A stretch of 54,880 nt of DNA from Bacteroidales bacterium (GTDB lineage: Bacteria; Bacteroidota; Bacteroidia; Bacteroidales; Bacteroidaceae): contig JAQXRG010000070.1 of the NCBI GenBank assembly GCA_029218405.1, positions 1 through 54,880 on the forward strand. Reading direction: 5' to 3'. Below, piece by piece: positions 46,904 through 54,880 of the stretch (position 1 is its first letter; each line of letters starts with the position of its first letter). The notes below the pieces were generated by a model, which was given only the letters and a program-made list of their open reading frames with translations, had not been told where the DNA came from and searched no databases. The position numbers and the translations under genes are program-made.

Positions 46904-48544
46904 TTACTTACCGCAGCAGCAACGGGGCTTGATCTGCTTGAAGAAGTCGTTGCCCTTGTTGTCCACCAGGATAAAGGCCGGGAAGTTCTCCACCTCAATC
47001 TTCCAGATGGCTTCCATGCCCAGTTCGGGGTATTCCACACACTCGATGCTCTTGATGTTGTTCTGCGCCAGGATAGCGGCCGGACCACCGATAGAGCCGA
47101 GGTAGAAACCGCCGTGCTTCTTGCAGGCATCGGTCACAGCCTGGCTACGGTTACCCTTGGCCAGCATGATCATGCTGCCGCCATTGGCCTGGAACAAGTC
47201 CACATACGGGTCCATACGTCCGGCTGTGGTGGGGCCCATCGAGCCGCAAGCCATGCCGGCAGGAGTCTTGGCAGGACCTGCATAGTAGATAGGATGGTCC
47301 TTGATGTACTGCGGCAGTTCCTCGCCACGGTCGAGACGCTCTTTCAGCTTGGCATGCGCGATGTCGCGGCCCACGATGATGGTACCGTTGAGCGACAGGC
47401 GGGTAGCCACGGGATACTTGTCGAGTTCGGCCAGGATTTCCGGCATCGGACGGTTCAGGTCAATCTTCACGGCGTTGCCCTCGCCCGCCTGACGCAGCTC
47501 TTCCGGAATCAGCTCGCCCGGGTTGGCGTCGAGCTTCTCAATCCAGATACCGTCCTTGTCAATCTTACACTTCACGTTACGGTCGGCCGAGCAGGAAACA
47601 CCCAGACCTACCGGACAGGAAGCGCCGTGACGCGGCAGACGAATGATGCGTACGTCGTGGGCATAGTACTTGCCGCCGAACTGTGCGCCCAGACCGATGC
47701 GGTGCGCTTCTTCCAGCACCTGCTTCTCCAGTTCCACATCACGGAACGCGCGTCCGCCTTCATTGCCGGTGGTCGGGAGATTGTCGTAATAGTGGGTGGA
47801 AGCCAGCTTCACGGTCAGCAGGTTCTTCTCGGCCGAGGTACCGCCGATGACGAAGGCGATATGGTAAGGAGGACAAGCCGCCGTGCCCAGTGTCTTCATC
47901 TTCTCCACGAGGAAGGGCACCAGTGTGCCGGGGTTCAGGATGGCCTTGGTCTCCTGGTAGAGGTAGGTCTTGTTGGCCGATCCGCCGCCCTTGGTCACGC
48001 AGAGGAAGCGGTATTCCATGCCCTCCACGGCTTCCAGGTCAATCTGTGCGGGGAGGTTGCAACGGGTGTTCACCTCATCGTACATGCTCAGCGGAGCGTT
48101 CTGCGAGTAGCGCAGGTTGTTCTCCGTGTAGGTCTTGAACACGCCGAGCGAGAGCGCTTCCTCATCGCAGTAGCCGGTCCACACCTGCTGTCCCTTCTCG
48201 CCATGGATGATGGCCGTACCCGTATCCTGGCAGAAAGGCAGTACGCCCTTGGCGGCCACTTCGGCATTGCGCAGGAAGGTCAGCGCCACGTACTTGTCGT
48301 TGTCGCTGGCTTCCGGGTCGTGCAGGATTTTGGCCACCTGCTCGTTGTGCTCGCGGCGCAGCATGAACGATACATCGTGGAAGGCGGCGTTGGCCATAGC
48401 GGTCAGACCTTCCTTCTCGATTTTCAGAATCGGTTTTCCTTCGAACTCGCTCACGGAGACGTAGTCTTTCGTAAGCAGATAGTATTCAGTCGTATCCTTT
48501 CCATGCTCGAACATGGGCTGATACTTGAAATCGGGTGTTGCCAT
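46904..48544 (-). CDS. class I fumarate hydratase ([4Fe-4S], FumA/FumB type)
   Basis: From ATG 48544 ([20 protein letters not shown]) the protein has 546 residues, close to E. coli FumA. The three cluster cysteines fall at the same numbers as in that enzyme: Cys105 in [11 protein letters not shown], Cys224 in [10 protein letters not shown] and Cys318 in [11 protein letters not shown]. The C-terminal half (fumerase_C) includes the [18 protein letters not shown]-like motif ([20 protein letters not shown]). It interconverts fumarate and malate in the cytosol, an oxygen-sensitive step of the reductive TCA branch to succinate in anaerobic Bacteroidales. The protein ends in CCCGK, an unusual cysteine cluster. 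An upstream start (48589) would overlap the promoter and is rejected. Confidence 0.95.
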   Translation of the reverse strand: MATPDFKYQPMFEHGKDTTEYYLLTKDYVSVSEFEGKPILKIEKEGLTAMANAAFHDVSFMLRREHNEQVAKILHDPEASDNDKYVALTFLRNAEVAAKGVLPFCQDTGTAIIHGEKGQQVWTGYCDEEALSLGVFKTYTENNLRYSQNAPLSMYDEVNTRCNLPAQIDLEAVEGMEYRFLCVTKGGGSANKTYLYQETKAILNPGTLVPFLVEKMKTLGTAACPPYHIAFVIGGTSAEKNLLTVKLASTHYYDNLPTTGNEGGRAFRDVELEKQVLEEAHRIGLGAQFGGKYYAHDVRIIRLPRHGASCPVGLGVSCSADRNVKCKIDKDGIWIEKLDANPGELIPEELRQAGEGNAVKIDLNRPMPEILAELDKYPVATRLSLNGTIIVGRDIAHAKLKERLDRGEELPQYIKDHPIYYAGPAKTPAGMACGSMGPTTAGRMDPYVDLFQANGGSMIMLAKGNRSQAVTDACKKHGGFYLGSIGGPAAILAQNNIKSIECVEYPELGMEAIWKIEVENFPAFILVDNKGNDFFKQIKPRCCCGK

Positions 48545-48586
48545 AAGCTCTTCTATTTTGTTTAAATGGTTAGTTATCGTTGGAAG

Positions 48587-48594
48587 CAAAGTTA
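48587..48594 (-). promoter_or_regulatory. -7 element TAACTTTG (minus strand) for the fumarase gene
   Basis: CAAAGTTA on the plus strand reads TAACTTTG leftward, about 43 bp before the start codon at 48544. Confidence 0.65.
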
Positions 48595-48658
48595 CAAAGA
48601 TATTTTGAAAAACCTACAGAATACGAGGATAAAGATAGGACGATGGCCGCAAAATTTC

Positions 48659-50731
48659 TCATCTTCCAGGTTTGGCCACTCCTGTCTCCGTGTCCTTCAG
48701 ACCGTCCGTGTCCCGCTCAAGACCCTTGAACCGTCGTCCTTTTGACAAGGTCCAGGTCAGTTTGAAGCCTATGGCACTGGATGTGTCGCGGTTGCTCACG
48801 ACCAGGGACTTGTGGACGAGATGATTGTAGTTTTCCACTTCTTCCACCTTGCCATTCCGCTTGAACGGGTTCTGGCAGAAAAGGCCGACGGAGAGTCTTT
48901 TGATTCTGTAGGATGCCGAGAGATAGGAGGTGAGGATGTTACGTGCCTCGTATTCGTTCTCCATAAAGTGAAAACCGTTGTCCATGGTTGCCATCCAACT
49001 CCAGTTGCCCAGCCATGCCGTCAGTCCCAGCCGGAAGTTGAAAGAGGTCAGCCGGTGGCTGTAGTCTTGTCCGTCGTTGACGATGTGCAGCATCTCTGCC
49101 GAAAGGTAGGCATTGAGGTGTTTCGGAACGATGTCGTAGGAGGTGTAGTCCTGCAGCATGAGGAAATCGATGCGACGGCCTTCGAGGAACGTCTTGGCAA
49201 AGCGGTTGTCGTCTGTACGGTATATATGCTGCATGGCGGGATGGGCATTGTAGCGGTAGAAGGCCATCAGCCGGTTGTACAGTCGCGGAGACTGGTAGCT
49301 GAGGGCCAGGGTCTGTTCGTCACGCCTTGCCATGATGAGGTTCGGATTGCCCACCGAATATTCCATCCCGTTGGTCACGATGGCCATACCGCTCATGTTC
49401 TGCAGCCGGGACGGAGCGGGCGATGTGGTAAAGGAGTAGTGGAGTCGGACACGTTGAGTGACAGGCAGGGAAAGGTCCACTGTCGGACGCAGCCACAGCT
49501 TGTCGTAGCTGGCGTCCCCCTGGTGATAGTACTCACGGGTGAGGCCCACACCGGCCATATATCCTATCTTCCACAGCGAACCCTTCAGCTGCAGGAAAGC
49601 CTGGAGGCTGCCCGAATGGATTTGCGACACTTGCGTGACATCTCCCGAATAGTCGTTGTCGATGTATTTCTGGTGGTAGCGCACTCCGGCGGAAAGCGTG
49701 AAGGGCTTCATGCGGTTCTCGTAGACAGCTTCCGACCGGAGCGACCAAGCCTTGCCGAGCGTACTGTATCCGAAAGTATCCTCCTCCGAGGCAAACCGGT
49801 AGGTGTAGTCCGTATGTGTATAGGCCACGGAGGCATTGGCCACGAAGGTCTGCTGCTTGCCGATACCGGTCTTCCAATACAAGTCCAGCCAGGGACTGAC
49901 TACCTTCTCCGTGTTGTCGGTGGTCTCACTGCTGTTCCTGCCGTCGGGATAGGCCACGTCGGTCTTTTGGTGGTTGCGCGGACTGTCTGCTATGGAAGTG
50001 GAGAGGGTGGCGAGAAAAGCGTTCTCCGCGTGGGTCCGGCTGTATCTCGCCTGTAGGTGATGGTGGACGTTCCGATGGAGGATGTCGTAGGTGTTTCTCG
50101 CCACCTGGTAATAGGTACCCTCCTCCATGAGGTAGCGGGTCCGTTCCTCCATGAGGTAGCCATTGGAACGGCTGTATGCCCCCGAATAGTTCAGCCACAC
50201 TTCGTTGTCCCCGCTGTTCAGTCGGGTGTAGGCATTTCCTCTCGTCAGGTCCGCCTTGGGCACGTACGTGCCGCTGGTCCCGACGACATATCCTCTGGAA
50301 ACCTTGCGCGTGATGATATTGATCACGATGCCGACCCCATCGCCATATCGCATACCCGGACGGTCAATCAGCTCCACCTTCTCCACTTCCTTTGGCTGCA
50401 ACGCTTGCAGGTCGGCGGTCGATGCCTCCACGTCATTGATTCTCACCTGCACGGCGCCGATGAGCGAGCTGGTGGCCACGATACTTTCGTTGATGTCATC
50501 CACCTTGACGTTGGGCAACGGCAGCATCTTCAGGAAATGGTAGCCCGACGATGCCGACTTAGCCATTTCTTCAGAAGGGAAAATCAGCTGGCCGTCGGTA
50601 CGGCTGACCACCCGTGCCCCTCTTATCACAACTTCCTGCAGTTGTACACTCTTGTTCGGGGTATTGTCCTGCGCTTTCACTCCCGATGCTATCGACAACC
50701 CCAACACTACTAAAAAACCTGTTTTCTTCAT
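48659..50731 (-). CDS. TonB-dependent receptor / outer-membrane beta-barrel family protein
   Basis: A 690-residue outer-membrane protein with a signal peptide (MKKTGFLVVLGLSIASGVKA). A TonB box-like VQLQEVVIRGARVV is followed by a plug domain (LKMLPLPNVKVDDI, IRINDVEAS-like VRINDVEASTADLQALQPKE and RYGDGVGIVINIITRK) and a barrel rich in alternating aromatic strands. The C-terminal ~45 residues after the barrel (KGRRFKGLERDTDG) are a hydrophilic tail. It lacks the N-terminal carboxypeptidase-like domain common in this group. The gene lies 128 bp downstream of a membrane-bound regulator on the same strand. Ligand unknown. Confidence 0.85.
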   Translation of the reverse strand: MKKTGFLVVLGLSIASGVKAQDNTPNKSVQLQEVVIRGARVVSRTDGQLIFPSEEMAKSASSGYHFLKMLPLPNVKVDDINESIVATSSLIGAVQVRINDVEASTADLQALQPKEVEKVELIDRPGMRYGDGVGIVINIITRKVSRGYVVGTSGTYVPKADLTRGNAYTRLNSGDNEVWLNYSGAYSRSNGYLMEERTRYLMEEGTYYQVARNTYDILHRNVHHHLQARYSRTHAENAFLATLSTSIADSPRNHQKTDVAYPDGRNSSETTDNTEKVVSPWLDLYWKTGIGKQQTFVANASVAYTHTDYTYRFASEEDTFGYSTLGKAWSLRSEAVYENRMKPFTLSAGVRYHQKYIDNDYSGDVTQVSQIHSGSLQAFLQLKGSLWKIGYMAGVGLTREYYHQGDASYDKLWLRPTVDLSLPVTQRVRLHYSFTTSPAPSRLQNMSGMAIVTNGMEYSVGNPNLIMARRDEQTLALSYQSPRLYNRLMAFYRYNAHPAMQHIYRTDDNRFAKTFLEGRRIDFLMLQDYTSYDIVPKHLNAYLSAEMLHIVNDGQDYSHRLTSFNFRLGLTAWLGNWSWMATMDNGFHFMENEYEARNILTSYLSASYRIKRLSVGLFCQNPFKRNGKVEEVENYNHLVHKSLVVSNRDTSSAIGFKLTWTLSKGRRFKGLERDTDGLKDTETGVAKPGR

Positions 50732-50790
50732 CTTTTGCGATTCCTTTTATCAGTCATTATCACAGGGACAATCTCCCTGTTTCCGGAGCG

Positions 50791-50798
50791 CAAAAGTA
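50791..50798 (-). promoter_or_regulatory. -7 element TACTTTTG (minus strand) for the receptor gene
   Basis: CAAAAGTA on the plus strand gives TACTTTTG leftward, 60 bp before the receptor ATG. A small hairpin, CAGGGA-CAATC-TCCCTG (50763-50779), lies in the leader. Confidence 0.6.
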
Positions 50799-50831
50799 AA
50801 GAAGGGGTATCCATACAGCCTCAAAAAGAGG

Positions 50832-50874
50832 CTGACATTTGTCTGACAATCCGCAAAAGTCAGTCAAATGTCAG
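50832..50874. promoter_or_regulatory. 16-bp near-perfect inverted repeat (possible operator)
   Basis: CTGACATTTGTCTGAC (50832-50847) pairs with GTCAGTCAAATGTCAG (50859-50874) with one mismatch. It lies some 35-80 bp upstream of the receptor's -7 element and overlaps the last codons of the regulator gene. It may be the regulator's binding site or a terminator. Confidence 0.45.
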
Positions 50875-51624
50875 TTTTCCCGTCCCATTATCGGATGTTC
50901 GGCATACCTCCTGTTTCTTTTTCAGTTCGTAGCTTTTTCCACGCTCAGATGCTATCTCCCAGTCGGACGCTTCATGCAGTTCGTTCCTGAGCCTGCGTAT
51001 CGTAGTATAAAGCGTCTCTGCGGCATTTTCCTTGTTGGGCCATAGCGCATCGCAAATCTCCTGTTTGGTCAGTCTGTGGCCGGGGGCCTTCATGAACATC
51101 TCCATCAGCTGTTCCTGCATCGGAGTGAGGTGAAGAGACATGACGGGCATCTCTACAGCCGCAGCCTTTTTGGTCTTGATGGCGAGCAAGAGGGAAAGGA
51201 CGGTTCCCAGACAAAGCAGGAAGGAAAGACGCTGGTCGGACATGCTCCACACAAAAGCCATGGAAAAGTCGGCCCGTCCTTCCATCTTCACGTCAAAATC
51301 ATCGTCATCGGGGGTGATGTGGTAAGCGATGAACGCTTTGGAGCGCAATGCCTCCGTCTGAATGTGCTGTTGGAAGACAGGGTCTTCAATGGTCAGTACC
51401 TTACCCTCGACAGAAGGCGAGGACGAAACCAACAAGCGATAGGCCTTTATTGAGTCCTGTTTCATTCGCTCGTAGCCTTTGACCTTTATCGTCAACGACA
51501 ATGCCTGGACCAAATCAGTGTCCAAAGACCGTCTGGCCCTATCATAACCGGCAACACTGCTCGTGACGGTCATCACCAGCAGTATGAGAAATACAATCAA
51601 CGGAAGTCTTCTCATAACGATCAT
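50860..51624 (-). CDS. membrane-anchored winged-helix transcriptional regulator (OmpR/ToxR-like DNA-binding domain)
   Basis: A 254-residue protein with a membrane helix at ~7-24 (LPLIVFLILLVMTVTSSVAG), a periplasmic segment to ~133, a second helix at ~134-148 (LSFLLCLGTVLSLLLAI) and a C-terminal Trans_reg_C winged helix from ~165 (LTPMQEQLMEMFMKAPGHRL, ICDALWPNKENAAETLYTTIRRLRNELHE). This puts the sensor outside and the DNA-binding domain inside the membrane, a one-component system like ToxR but with reversed order. It lies immediately upstream of the TonB-dependent receptor, which it probably controls. Start ATG 51624; a second ATG at 51615 is possible. Confidence 0.8.
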   Translation of the reverse strand: MIVMRRLPLIVFLILLVMTVTSSVAGYDRARRSLDTDLVQALSLTIKVKGYERMKQDSIKAYRLLVSSSPSVEGKVLTIEDPVFQQHIQTEALRSKAFIAYHITPDDDDFDVKMEGRADFSMAFVWSMSDQRLSFLLCLGTVLSLLLAIKTKKAAAVEMPVMSLHLTPMQEQLMEMFMKAPGHRLTKQEICDALWPNKENAAETLYTTIRRLRNELHEASDWEIASERGKSYELKKKQEVCRTSDNGTGKLTFD

Positions 51625-51679
51625 TTATTGGTTTCACCATAAGGCTACCTGGGTTTTACAGGTTAGACATAATCAGAAG

Positions 51680-51687
51680 CAAAGTTA
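51680..51687 (-). promoter_or_regulatory. -7 element TAACTTTG (minus strand) for the regulator gene
   Basis: CAAAGTTA on the plus strand gives TAACTTTG leftward, 56 bp before the regulator ATG. The same octamer stands before the fumarase gene. Confidence 0.6.
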
Positions 51688-51796
51688 CAATATTTCTGCG
51701 AGATTCCAACAAGACACATGAAAAACCAATGGTTGACCGAAATTCTTTCACATAGGCAATAGACACCTCTTGACGAGTATTGGGATACTGACAGCA

Positions 51797-51846
51797 TTCA
51801 AACGGTGTTCGAAAAGGGTTTGAACACCTTTCGAACACCGTTTGAA
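51797..51846. terminator. perfect 18-bp inverted repeat downstream of desulfoferrodoxin
   Basis: TTCAAACGGTGTTCGAAA (51797-51814) and its exact complement (51829-51846) enclose a 14-nt loop that itself contains GTTTGAACACC, a third partial copy. It begins 15 bp past the desulfoferrodoxin stop, so it could end that transcript, although no T-run follows. Confidence 0.55.
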
Positions 51847-51861
51847 CCAAAAGAGATAGAG

Positions 51862-52242
51862 CTACCGCTCTACACGCCACAACCCGTGCAGGTTGCAATA
51901 GGCGCGTACCGCCACCACGGGAGCGGTGGTCTTGAAGTGCGCCACCGGACGGTCGCCGGGCTGTAACCGGCAGCGTTGGATGCCGCACTTCGTCTGCAGC
52001 TCTATCCACTCAATGTAGTGTTCCTTCAGCATGGGATGCTCCACACTGCCTACCGTGACCCTCCAGCCACCGGCCTCCGGTTCCATCACCGGGATGTGCT
52101 TCTCGTGCGAGGCGTCTTCAGTGTTCTCTTCCACCTTTTCCATCGGCTGACCGCAGCAATGCAGCTCACCGCCTCCTCCTCGTACTACTTCCACCAGGTT
52201 GCCACATACCACGCAACGGTAGATTTCTCCAGTCTTTGTCAT
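51862..52242 (-). CDS. dfx: desulfoferrodoxin (superoxide reductase)
   Basis: From ATG 52242 (MTKTGEIYRCVVCGNLVEVV) the protein has 126 residues and is preceded by a good ribosome-binding site (GGAGGAATC). The desulforedoxin-like centre is CVVCG plus LHCCGQPM (four Cys). The catalytic non-heme iron site is formed by His in EKHIPV, SVEHPM and EHYIEW, with Cys and His in YCNLHGLW. It reduces superoxide to hydrogen peroxide in the cytosol using rubredoxin-like donors, which protects an anaerobe exposed to air. Complete, two-iron type. It forms its own unit. Confidence 0.93.
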   Translation of the reverse strand: MTKTGEIYRCVVCGNLVEVVRGGGGELHCCGQPMEKVEENTEDASHEKHIPVMEPEAGGWRVTVGSVEHPMLKEHYIEWIELQTKCGIQRCRLQPGDRPVAHFKTTAPVVAVRAYCNLHGLWRVER

Positions 52243-52317
52243 GATTCCTCCTTTTCTAAACATGATGAATAGTGTCAAGTCTCATCATTAGAACAATTGG
52301 CCACGGAGGATTGTTCA

Positions 52318-53727
52318 TCACGGCCTTCCCAGTTCACGCTCCAACTCGTCCACTCCAGGAAAACCGATGAAGCGCCGCTTTAGCGTGCCTTCGGGCGAGA
52401 AGATGAGATAGGACGGTATGCGGTCAATACCCATCGTGCGGCACAGGTCTGCCCACTGCGCTTCCGTCAGCCGGTAATGCACGCCGGGGATTTTCTTCAG
52501 GCTCTCCCGCCACGCCATTTCCGGCGAAGACGCTCCCGTGACATAAAGAAAGACAACCTTGCCTTTCAACCGCTGTTTGAGCGGACGCATCAACGGCAAC
52601 GTCTTCCGGCAGGGACCACACCACGTCGCCCAGCAATCGACCAGTACTTGCCGACCACGATACGGTGCCAGCAACTGCCGCAACACATCCTCTCCTGACA
52701 CATCGGCCGGCAACTGCGCCACTACCGGGACGGCCATCGCCCCCACCTGACGCTGCATCGCCTCCTGCAACTGTCGTTTCTGCTCGGCATAGGCGATCCA
52801 TACCTGCTCCGACAACGCCGCCCGCATACACAACCATTCTTCCGGCATTCGACCGGCAGCCAACTGCTCGTTGGCAGCAGCGGCAGCGCCATCGAACCAG
52901 CACTTCCGCACTTTCTTCCATTCCGGACGGGCATCCGGCACGGCCGACATGGAGAGACGAGGCAGGTGAAGATAGACCGTAAATTCCCTGCCGGGCACCA
53001 ACAGCAACGGTAACGAAGCCCGATTGAGGTACAATCGTACCGTATCGGGACACGGCAACAGCATTTCCACATGAAACGAACCATCCGAACGGAGAGCGAT
53101 GGGCCGACGCACCGGCTCAGCAGACCGCCCATCGTGATAGACCAGGCTGGCCTCCACCTCCATCATCGACGCATCGTATCCCAACAGATAGCCATTGACC
53201 ATTCCCCTGCCGGGTGCCGCCGGCAGTTCCGGAAGCGGTGCCTCCGGCATTCGAGCCGATTCCTTCTGCAGGAAATCCGGAAGATAGACGTAGGGCTCGG
53301 CAGCATGGAGCTGTAGTCCCCAGATGGTCCAGCCGGCATCCCCCTCGACGACATCAAACGAATGGATGCCTTCGGGAAGCGGCTCAAACGACAGTGTCGC
53401 CTTCAACCGTCCTGATGCAGGAAAACACCGGGAGGCATCTGTCACCCCAATGGGGATGTCCGCCTCGCGCAGGCTGCACACCTGTAGCGGAGTCCGCAAA
53501 TAGGTATTCCACGAAAGAGATACCGTCGTTCCCTCCTCGCCATACAGTTCCACGTCCAATTGCGTATGGGCCGCCGTACTGACAATCCGCTGCACAACCA
53601 TCCTCGATGTGTTCGAGGTAATGAAAGCAGGATGCACAGTCTCTTTTTTATAGGAAGCGACGGCTGACAGCGGCCACTTCCACAAAAAGAGAGATAATAA
53701 GAAAAGAACCGATAGTTTGTTAGTCAT
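52318..53727 (-). CDS. TlpA-like thioredoxin-domain protein
   Basis: A 469-residue protein with a signal peptide (LSVLFLLSLFLWKWPLSAVA). Residues ~30-330 are a long, poorly conserved region with beta-rich segments (VNGYLLGYDASMMEVEASLV, RSDGSFHVEMLL resembles the DUF4369-like domain seen before thioredoxin folds in Bacteroidetes). The C-terminal ~130 residues are a TlpA/ResA-type thioredoxin with the active site in DCWATWCGPCRKT (~370) and the cis-Pro in RIPSYLIF. It is likely a periplasmic thiol-disulfide oxidoreductase; the partner is unknown. It stands 18 bp downstream of the DUF4954 pseudogene and may share its transcript. Confidence 0.8.
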   Translation of the reverse strand: MTNKLSVLFLLSLFLWKWPLSAVASYKKETVHPAFITSNTSRMVVQRIVSTAAHTQLDVELYGEEGTTVSLSWNTYLRTPLQVCSLREADIPIGVTDASRCFPASGRLKATLSFEPLPEGIHSFDVVEGDAGWTIWGLQLHAAEPYVYLPDFLQKESARMPEAPLPELPAAPGRGMVNGYLLGYDASMMEVEASLVYHDGRSAEPVRRPIALRSDGSFHVEMLLPCPDTVRLYLNRASLPLLLVPGREFTVYLHLPRLSMSAVPDARPEWKKVRKCWFDGAAAAANEQLAAGRMPEEWLCMRAALSEQVWIAYAEQKRQLQEAMQRQVGAMAVPVVAQLPADVSGEDVLRQLLAPYRGRQVLVDCWATWCGPCRKTLPLMRPLKQRLKGKVVFLYVTGASSPEMAWRESLKKIPGVHYRLTEAQWADLCRTMGIDRIPSYLIFSPEGTLKRRFIGFPGVDELERELGRP

Positions 53728-53745
53728 TGTCTGCGTTTACATCTG

Positions 53746-54880
53746 TTAGTTTCCCAGCCGTTCCAGCAACTCGTTCCCTAAGGCCGTCTTGACCCGGATA
53801 TGGTCGAGCACGGCGGTGACAAATGGATTGGCCTCGAAGACACCCCGCACCTGCTCGAAGTCCTCCTCCTGCTCCTTGCGACTGCCATCGGCACCGAATC
53901 CGGTCATCGAGGTCAACGAAAACTCCTTCTTGGCGTCCTCATACACCTGTTTGTCCAGTCCCACCACGGCCTCCTGCCAGCGGCGCACGATAGCGACCAC
54001 ATCGGCGGCGGTCAGGGTATCCGCATTCAGGCCGTAGAACTCCAGCAGGCGGTGGTATGCCCACGTCCACTCGTAGGTGTAGTAGTTGGCGTGCATCTCG
54101 ACAAAACGCTGGTGGATGGACTCGACGTCGGTCAGCTCACCCTGCTCGATGTCCTGCATCAGCCGCTCGATTTCGCTCTTGGGGGCAATCAGGCCGGAGA
54201 TGTCCACCCACTCTCCCTCGCCGATGGCCGTGTCGGGACGCAGCCGCGTCCGGATGGCCTCATCATCGGGCAAGGGCAAGTCTTCCAGCCGCTTGATGAG
54301 CGAGTTGCCCAGGAACTTATGGATGGCGGTCTCGTAGAACCGGATGCCCTTGTTCAAGGCGGAGTTCTTGATTTTCGCGCTTTGGTAGGAATATGTCTCC
54401 GATGTCTCTCCCGACACCCTGGCCAGCTCCTTCAGGATGTCCCTTCCTTTCAGCATCTTCTGGATGGTGTACGGACTGAGCAGGTTATAGTTGATCTGGT
54501 CCAGCCGGTCGGGGTCGGTACGACGGTCACGCTTGGGCCATTTCTGCGCGTCGCGGATGGTGCCCACGCTCCGCAGGTTCACGCCCGGTACCAGATACGT
54601 GGTGTTCTTCTGCTCGATGAGGTAGGAGAAAGGCAGGTCGGACGTGTCGGGATGGTTCACATGACGGCCCATGACGAGCGAGAACGCGCCGATACGGGCC
54701 GGCCACAGGATATACGAGTCGGATGTGGTCTTCGCGCCCCGCTCCATCGCCCCCTGGTGGATAGGTCACAGCTTGTACATGATGTTGCTCTGGTTCGAGC
54801 CCGAGCCGGCGTTCATGAACTAGAACATACCGGAGATGAGCAGGGTGGACTTTTGGAGGGTCACGGAGAACGGTCCGGCA
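53746..54880 (-). pseudogene. DUF4954 family protein, two in-frame stops, runs off the right edge
   Basis: The open part (MERGAKTTSDSYILWPARIG to ELLERLGN) is the C-terminal ~330 residues of a DUF4954 protein, a UDP-GlcNAc-pyrophosphorylase-like left-handed beta-helix family of ~650 residues. Continuing upstream in the same frame gives FMNAGSGSNQSNIMYKL, then GPFSVTLQKSTLLISGMF, all family-like, but interrupted by TGA at 54766-54768 (expected Gly) and TAG at 54820-54822 (expected Ser). The frame is not shifted, so these are two separate point changes. The downstream ATG at 54747 could only give a truncated product. The remaining N-terminus is outside the window. Confidence 0.75.

Noticed and set aside
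54766-54822. Stop-codon recoding (selenocysteine or suppressor) in the DUF4954 gene
   Set aside because: The expected residues are Gly and Ser, both TGA and TAG serve as normal stops elsewhere in the window, and no SECIS-like structure or tRNA was seen.

Overview
The window looks like chromosome from a GC-rich member of the Bacteroidales, probably a gut commensal. The evidence is SusC/SusD and other TonB-dependent receptors, 'TAnnTTTG' (Bacteroides-type -7) elements in front of many genes, a fused MurF-alanine racemase, and a HU-HIG/'smalltalk'/amidase cassette. I cannot name the genus: the GC content is clearly above that of the common human Bacteroides species, and no rRNA or tRNA is present.

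Layout. 1-890: tail of a PD-(D/E)XK transposase-like nuclease, degenerate repeats and a frameshifted small gene. 891-6204: a phage- or plasmid-like cassette of DUF4373 protein, Toprim/RecA primase-helicase, DUF4248 protein, HU-HIG protein, a 35-residue 'smalltalk' peptide and a cell-wall amidase. 6272-10194: a propeller lipoprotein, then AraC regulator, GNAT and an acetylxylan-esterase-like hydrolase on the minus strand. 10255-14940: murF-alr fusion, an AAA ATPase pseudogene that has lost its P-loop, and a GSCFA esterase. 15117-20444: an orphan SusC/SusD pair. 21071-32673: housekeeping and transport genes (dxs-trkA, phosphatase and FNT channel, a large transglutaminase-like lipoprotein, frr, rsgA, M28 peptidase, APC permease).

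32722-39334 holds a complete sulfate-activation and sulfotransfer operon: cysQ, SLC13 permease, cysC, cysD, cysN, sulfotransferase. The permease should import the anion, CysDN and CysC make APS and then PAPS, the sulfotransferase moves the sulfuryl group to an acceptor, and CysQ removes the inhibitory PAP. No sulfite-forming reductase is present, so the operon looks dedicated to sulfating something. It matches in gene content the Bacteroides thetaiotaomicron operon linked to steroid/cholesterol sulfation.

39677-46779: a secreted GH2 beta-galactosidase, a convergent ROK repressor, and a divergent NanM-like kelch mutarotase followed by a DUF5009 acyltransferase-like membrane protein, which resembles part of a sialic-acid/glycan locus. 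46904-54880 (minus strand): class I fumarase, a TonB-dependent receptor with a membrane-bound winged-helix regulator, desulfoferrodoxin, a TlpA-like thioredoxin, and the C-terminal part of a DUF4954 protein that carries two in-frame stops and runs off the window.

A recurring theme is unrelated short tandem repeats (11 to 37 bp) and strong hairpins between genes, together with at least three broken genes.
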